A stretch of 64,000 nt of DNA from Ciona intestinalis. Taxonomy: Eukaryota > Chordata > Ascidiacea > Phlebobranchia > Cionidae. Made by a program: the position numbers and the translations under genes. Below are positions 58,752 to 64,000 of this stretch, piece by piece (position 1 is the first letter of the stretch; the number at the start of each line of letters is the position of its first letter). The notes beneath the pieces were generated by a model. That model made no database searches. It saw only the letters and a program-made list of their open reading frames with translations, and had not been told where the DNA came from. The DNA is taken from positions 3,121,826 to 3,185,825 of the forward strand of contig NC_020176.2 in the NCBI RefSeq assembly GCF_000224145.3, written 5' to 3'.

Positions 58752-60710
58752 ACAAACAAACTGCATATAATCTGTGTCAACTGTTTTTAAACTATATTAA
58801 CATTGTCAATGATGCTTAATTAAAAGCTTTTCTGTGATCCTAATTTCCACCTTTTAAATCTATGTGTGATTCTAAACTTACGGAAGTTTTTTTTACATCA
58901 AGAAGTCTCTAGTTTTACTTTTGCAATAGTTGGCTGAGAAACAACGACTTATGTATTTTGAAAAAGATGGTCAACTTCTACATATAACTCAGAATTCCCC
59001 AACCTTACCTTTACCGTTTCTTTCCCTTTTCTCTCCAGCAATGTAGATAAAAGCTTCACACTTTCACAGAATATATCACATGTTTAAAAATAAAACCATT
59101 CAAAAGTTGTATCTATCAAGTTTTACCTTCTGGTAAAGCAACAGCGTTAAACCTTAATAAGCTACAAGACACCAGGGTTAGTCAATTGAATCACATGTGG
59201 AAAATGTATAAATAATATAAACACCAGTAGATTTTTTCACGGGGCCTCTGGCATTGTAACTCAGTGGACTGCATTTTAACGATTTATTTTATTTCTAATC
59301 GAATTCGTCACATATACAAGAAAAAAACTGCACAAATTAAATTTTGAAAGTGAAAAGTAGTCACAGTTAAGTCCCTATTTCTAAAAGTGTTCTGTAGAAT
59401 ATATAAAATTTAACAATACTTGTTTAGCTGTTCCAACACATTTCTGGATAGTCATAGCTTTCCATTTCTAACTCTTTTTTCAGAAAGGTAGTAATTTTAT
59501 AGAAGCAATCCACACATGGTTGCAGTAATAACATTAAAACAGATTACTATGTAGTTGCAATTTCACACAAAGCAATTAGATTGTGTTTGGCTGATTGTAG
59601 AAAGTTTAACGACACAAAAAGTCAAATGAATGCAAAGTATAATATGACAACACAGTTAAAAAAAAACAATACAGGATCGGAAAAAATAACGATAGTGAGA
59701 CACGATCACATAATAAAAAAGATAGATCAAGACATTATTTGAATTTATTTCCATAAACACCAACTCATGCTTGTTGTTCTGAAACCTATGGTGCTCGGCA
59801 TCAAACTGCAAAAAAATAAATTCTATTTAGAAAATTGCTTAGGTGAAATAATGTATAACTACATTCGTATAAATGCAGTATATATTCATAATTAAAATAT
59901 ATAGTATATACTTAAATTAATTGGTTGTCATTTTATTAAACCACAAACATTCTAAACTAATGTTTTATTCAATTCGGATAAAACTTTTAAATTGGCCTAT
60001 GAAAATAATTATGGAAGAAACTTAGATGTTTGATTTTCTACAATTCTACACATTGATTTTTTAGAACTTTATGACAAAAGTATAAAGAATGTCATATGTG
60101 TTGTTACTTTTCGTCAAATCTCCTTCATGTCATCGCAGTTAAATTATTTTGACTATAAAAAAATACCGATTTAATACATTTTCTAAGAAACAGAGATGTA
60201 TATCCAGCTACAGTTAATATTGGTTCTATGTTTATGACAACAGTACAAAGAACAGTCATAAATGTCATTTTTATCTGACAAACTGGTCAATAATTTTGAC
60301 TTTAAAAATATCGATATAATACATTTCTAAGAAACTGAGATGTGTCATATTGGATCTTTTTATGTTTATGACAGCAGTACAAAGAATATAAATTTTATAC
60401 ATGACAGTAGCACAGCCATAATATAAATATAATAATTCGCGACAAATCCTTTTCCTCTAATAGACAATTAAATAATTTTGACTATACAAACAACATTAAA
60501 ATAGGCTATCCTGAAACACCTTGCTACTACATAAGCTGTTTGGTTTAATAGTTTCCCAACCTTAAAACAAACATGTTCCCATTGTAAAATTGAAAAGTAA
60601 ATAGACCTTTTTCATGACAAGATTTGACCAGTTTTAAATGCTGGGTCATGTGAGAGACTTACTAATATGATAAATTATTGTGTTGTGAAATGGTAGGACA
60701 GCTCGGTAAG
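58752..60710. other. Intergenic with short tandem repeats, no gene seen
   Basis: AT-rich. The block TTTATGACA...AGTA(C/T)AAAGAA followed by TTTCTAAGAAAC...GAGATGT is repeated around 60060-60500 (separate entry). Several AATAAA motifs near 59090 could serve the BTB-Kelch gene. Confidence 0.5.
60058..60420. repeat. Tandem repeat, about 140-170 bp unit, 2-3 copies
   Basis: TTTATGACAAAAGTATAAAG (60066), TTTATGACAACAGTACAAAG (about 60231) and TTTATGACAGCAGTACAAAG (about 60363) head three diverged units; TAATACATTTTCTAAGAAAC and TAATACATTTCTAAGAAAC mark the middle of units one and two. Confidence 0.65.
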
Positions 60711-62846
<2,136 letters not shown>

Positions 62847-63286
62847 TAATTTATTTTATGAGAAATACTGTGGAGAAGTAGGTTAGTTATAATCTAATGT
62901 AGTCCAATCAGAGCACGACTCTTCAGTTCAATCAGTGTTTTACTTGTATTTCCCGTGATTTACAAAACGTTATATGCTGTAAGCATGCATATTAAACTTT
63001 ATAAATGTGTTCAGATTTAGCTGAGAGCATAGTTTAAACGAGTGGGCTCAATATAACTCACATACCATCGTCTCAGAACAGCTTGTAATATATTGTAAAA
63101 GGTTTCTATGTTAGTGCCGAACAGCTGGATTTAATGCTGTTTCTTGTAGTTAGTTACATACATAAACAAATTTCTCAGAAACAAAAATCTTGTGTTTGCA
63201 CTTAAATTAGCTGTAAAAGCAAGAATACTGTCTCTCAATTAGAGAAAAAGAAGGTTGGTACTAAAAGAACCGTGTAATACATTATA
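62847..63286. other. Intergenic between protease and downstream gene
   Basis: Protease 3' UTR and the promoter of the next plus-strand gene in about 440 bases; no ORF or repeat recognised. Confidence 0.5.
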
Positions 63287-63912
63287 ATGGACCCCCATGC
63301 AATGTCAAAATTGGCGAATTCTGCAATAAAGCCACCGGTGTTTCCTGGAACTTCAACATGGAAAACACATCATGACAGAGATGCAGAAGAAACTGATCAG
63401 TTGCGTATGTTAATGCAGGTTTGTACACATAGCGTAACAAACAATCAGTTTTAAAATACTGTATGGTTTAAAATAAGTTTAAAAGACAAACATCCGGTTC
63501 GGTTGCAAGCTACCAACTTTTTTACATTTGCAGTAAATTAAGTCATACATGAATGCATTAATTTTGCACACAGCCGGTCGAATTAAAATAATAAATCAAA
63601 AGATGTTGCACTGCGCTATGTAGGAATTTAAAATATATATTTTTTTGCTTTTTTGAAACAAGTTTAAACCCTATAGGAGTAATACATTTAAATTCCAAAA
63701 ACACAACAGAGCAAACGCCATGATACATCTTCCACCCAACCATATGAACCATCCAACTTCAGAAAGATGACAACAGTAGAAAAAGATGGGTTGAAAGCAT
63801 TTGATGTCAACCGTCATACATTAACAGCTGACTTCTACAAGCGTCTTGAAGATTTGAAAGTAGAACATGGAAAAACAATGGAGCTATTAAGCCAACTCTA
63901 TACAAGTGAAAG
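63287..63912 (+). CDS. N-terminal exons of a coiled-coil protein, possibly FAM161-like (partial)
   Basis: Exon 1 at 63287-63418 starts MDPHAMSKLANSAIKPP and ends at CAG before GTTTGT. A phase-compatible second exon is 63710-63912 (acceptor ACACAACAG, donor GTTCTT). It encodes a linker (TSSTQPYEPSNF) and a helical segment DFYKRLEDLKVEHGKTMELL. That helix resembles the start of the FAM161 centrosomal/ciliary family (a Y/F-x-KL-x-x-LK-x-x-H pattern), but the match is from memory and short. The acceptor of exon 2 has a poor pyrimidine tract, so a different junction is possible. The gene continues beyond the window. Confidence 0.5.
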
Positions 63913-64000
63913 GTTCTTATGGCTTATAATGTCATTTTTAATCAGTGGTTTAGTTCAGTTATAATATCATGACTAACTTTTAACATCACCCACAAAGTTA

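Overview
The window looks like nuclear DNA of an invertebrate chordate, most likely a tunicate of the Ciona type. Reasons: AT-rich, compact genes split into many small GT-AG exons; chordate-type gene content (PREP/PKNOX homeobox, nephrin, UNC93A-like, NAA80, CHAC2); tRNA-derived SINE pieces; and a very abundant small terminal-inverted-repeat element (ends TATAGTAGGGTGGGG...). The genus is an inference. Three fixed 50-N gaps (2568-2617, 7372-7421, 41333-41382) show it is a draft assembly. All gene models were built by hand from ORFs plus splice-site phase; none was aligned to a database.

Layout. 298-902 (+) is the 3' end of an unidentified gene. 2465-5074 (-) is a seven-exon rhodopsin-class GPCR with a gap in its tail. 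6288-8564 (+) is the actin N-acetyltransferase NAA80, convergent with CHAC2 gamma-glutamylcyclotransferase (8716-9301, -). 10002-12472 (-) is an eight-exon UNC93A-like membrane protein. 12735-14282 is a large inverted-repeat-ended element with an internal minisatellite. 15375-20634 (-) is a ten-exon PREP/PKNOX TALE homeobox gene. 22538-34109 (-) is a 28-exon nephrin of about 1685 residues. 34110-40624 is a large noncoding block, partly GC-richer than its surroundings, with clustered CRE sites and a tandem CTCF-like motif. 40625-53452 (-) holds three intact tandem SLC17 transporter paralogs (495, 493 and 494 aa, identical ten-exon structure) plus a gap-flanking duplicate of the last exons of copy 1 that looks like an assembly artefact. 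56777-58751 (+) is a short BTB-BACK-Kelch gene, 60711-62846 (+) a trypsin-like serine protease with a hydrophobic C-terminal tail, and 63287-63912 (+) the 5' exons of a coiled-coil gene, possibly FAM161-like.

The genes do not form one pathway. The coherent units are the SLC17 array, the convergent NAA80/CHAC2 pair, and the PKNOX-nephrin stretch on one strand. No retrovirus, LTR element, Polinton, CRISPR array or toxin gene was seen. I found no wholly new system. The most interesting leads are the SLC17 array with its glutamine-bearing TM4, the nephrin with an unusually long cytoplasmic tail and a CRE cluster upstream, and the element with an internal tandem array.
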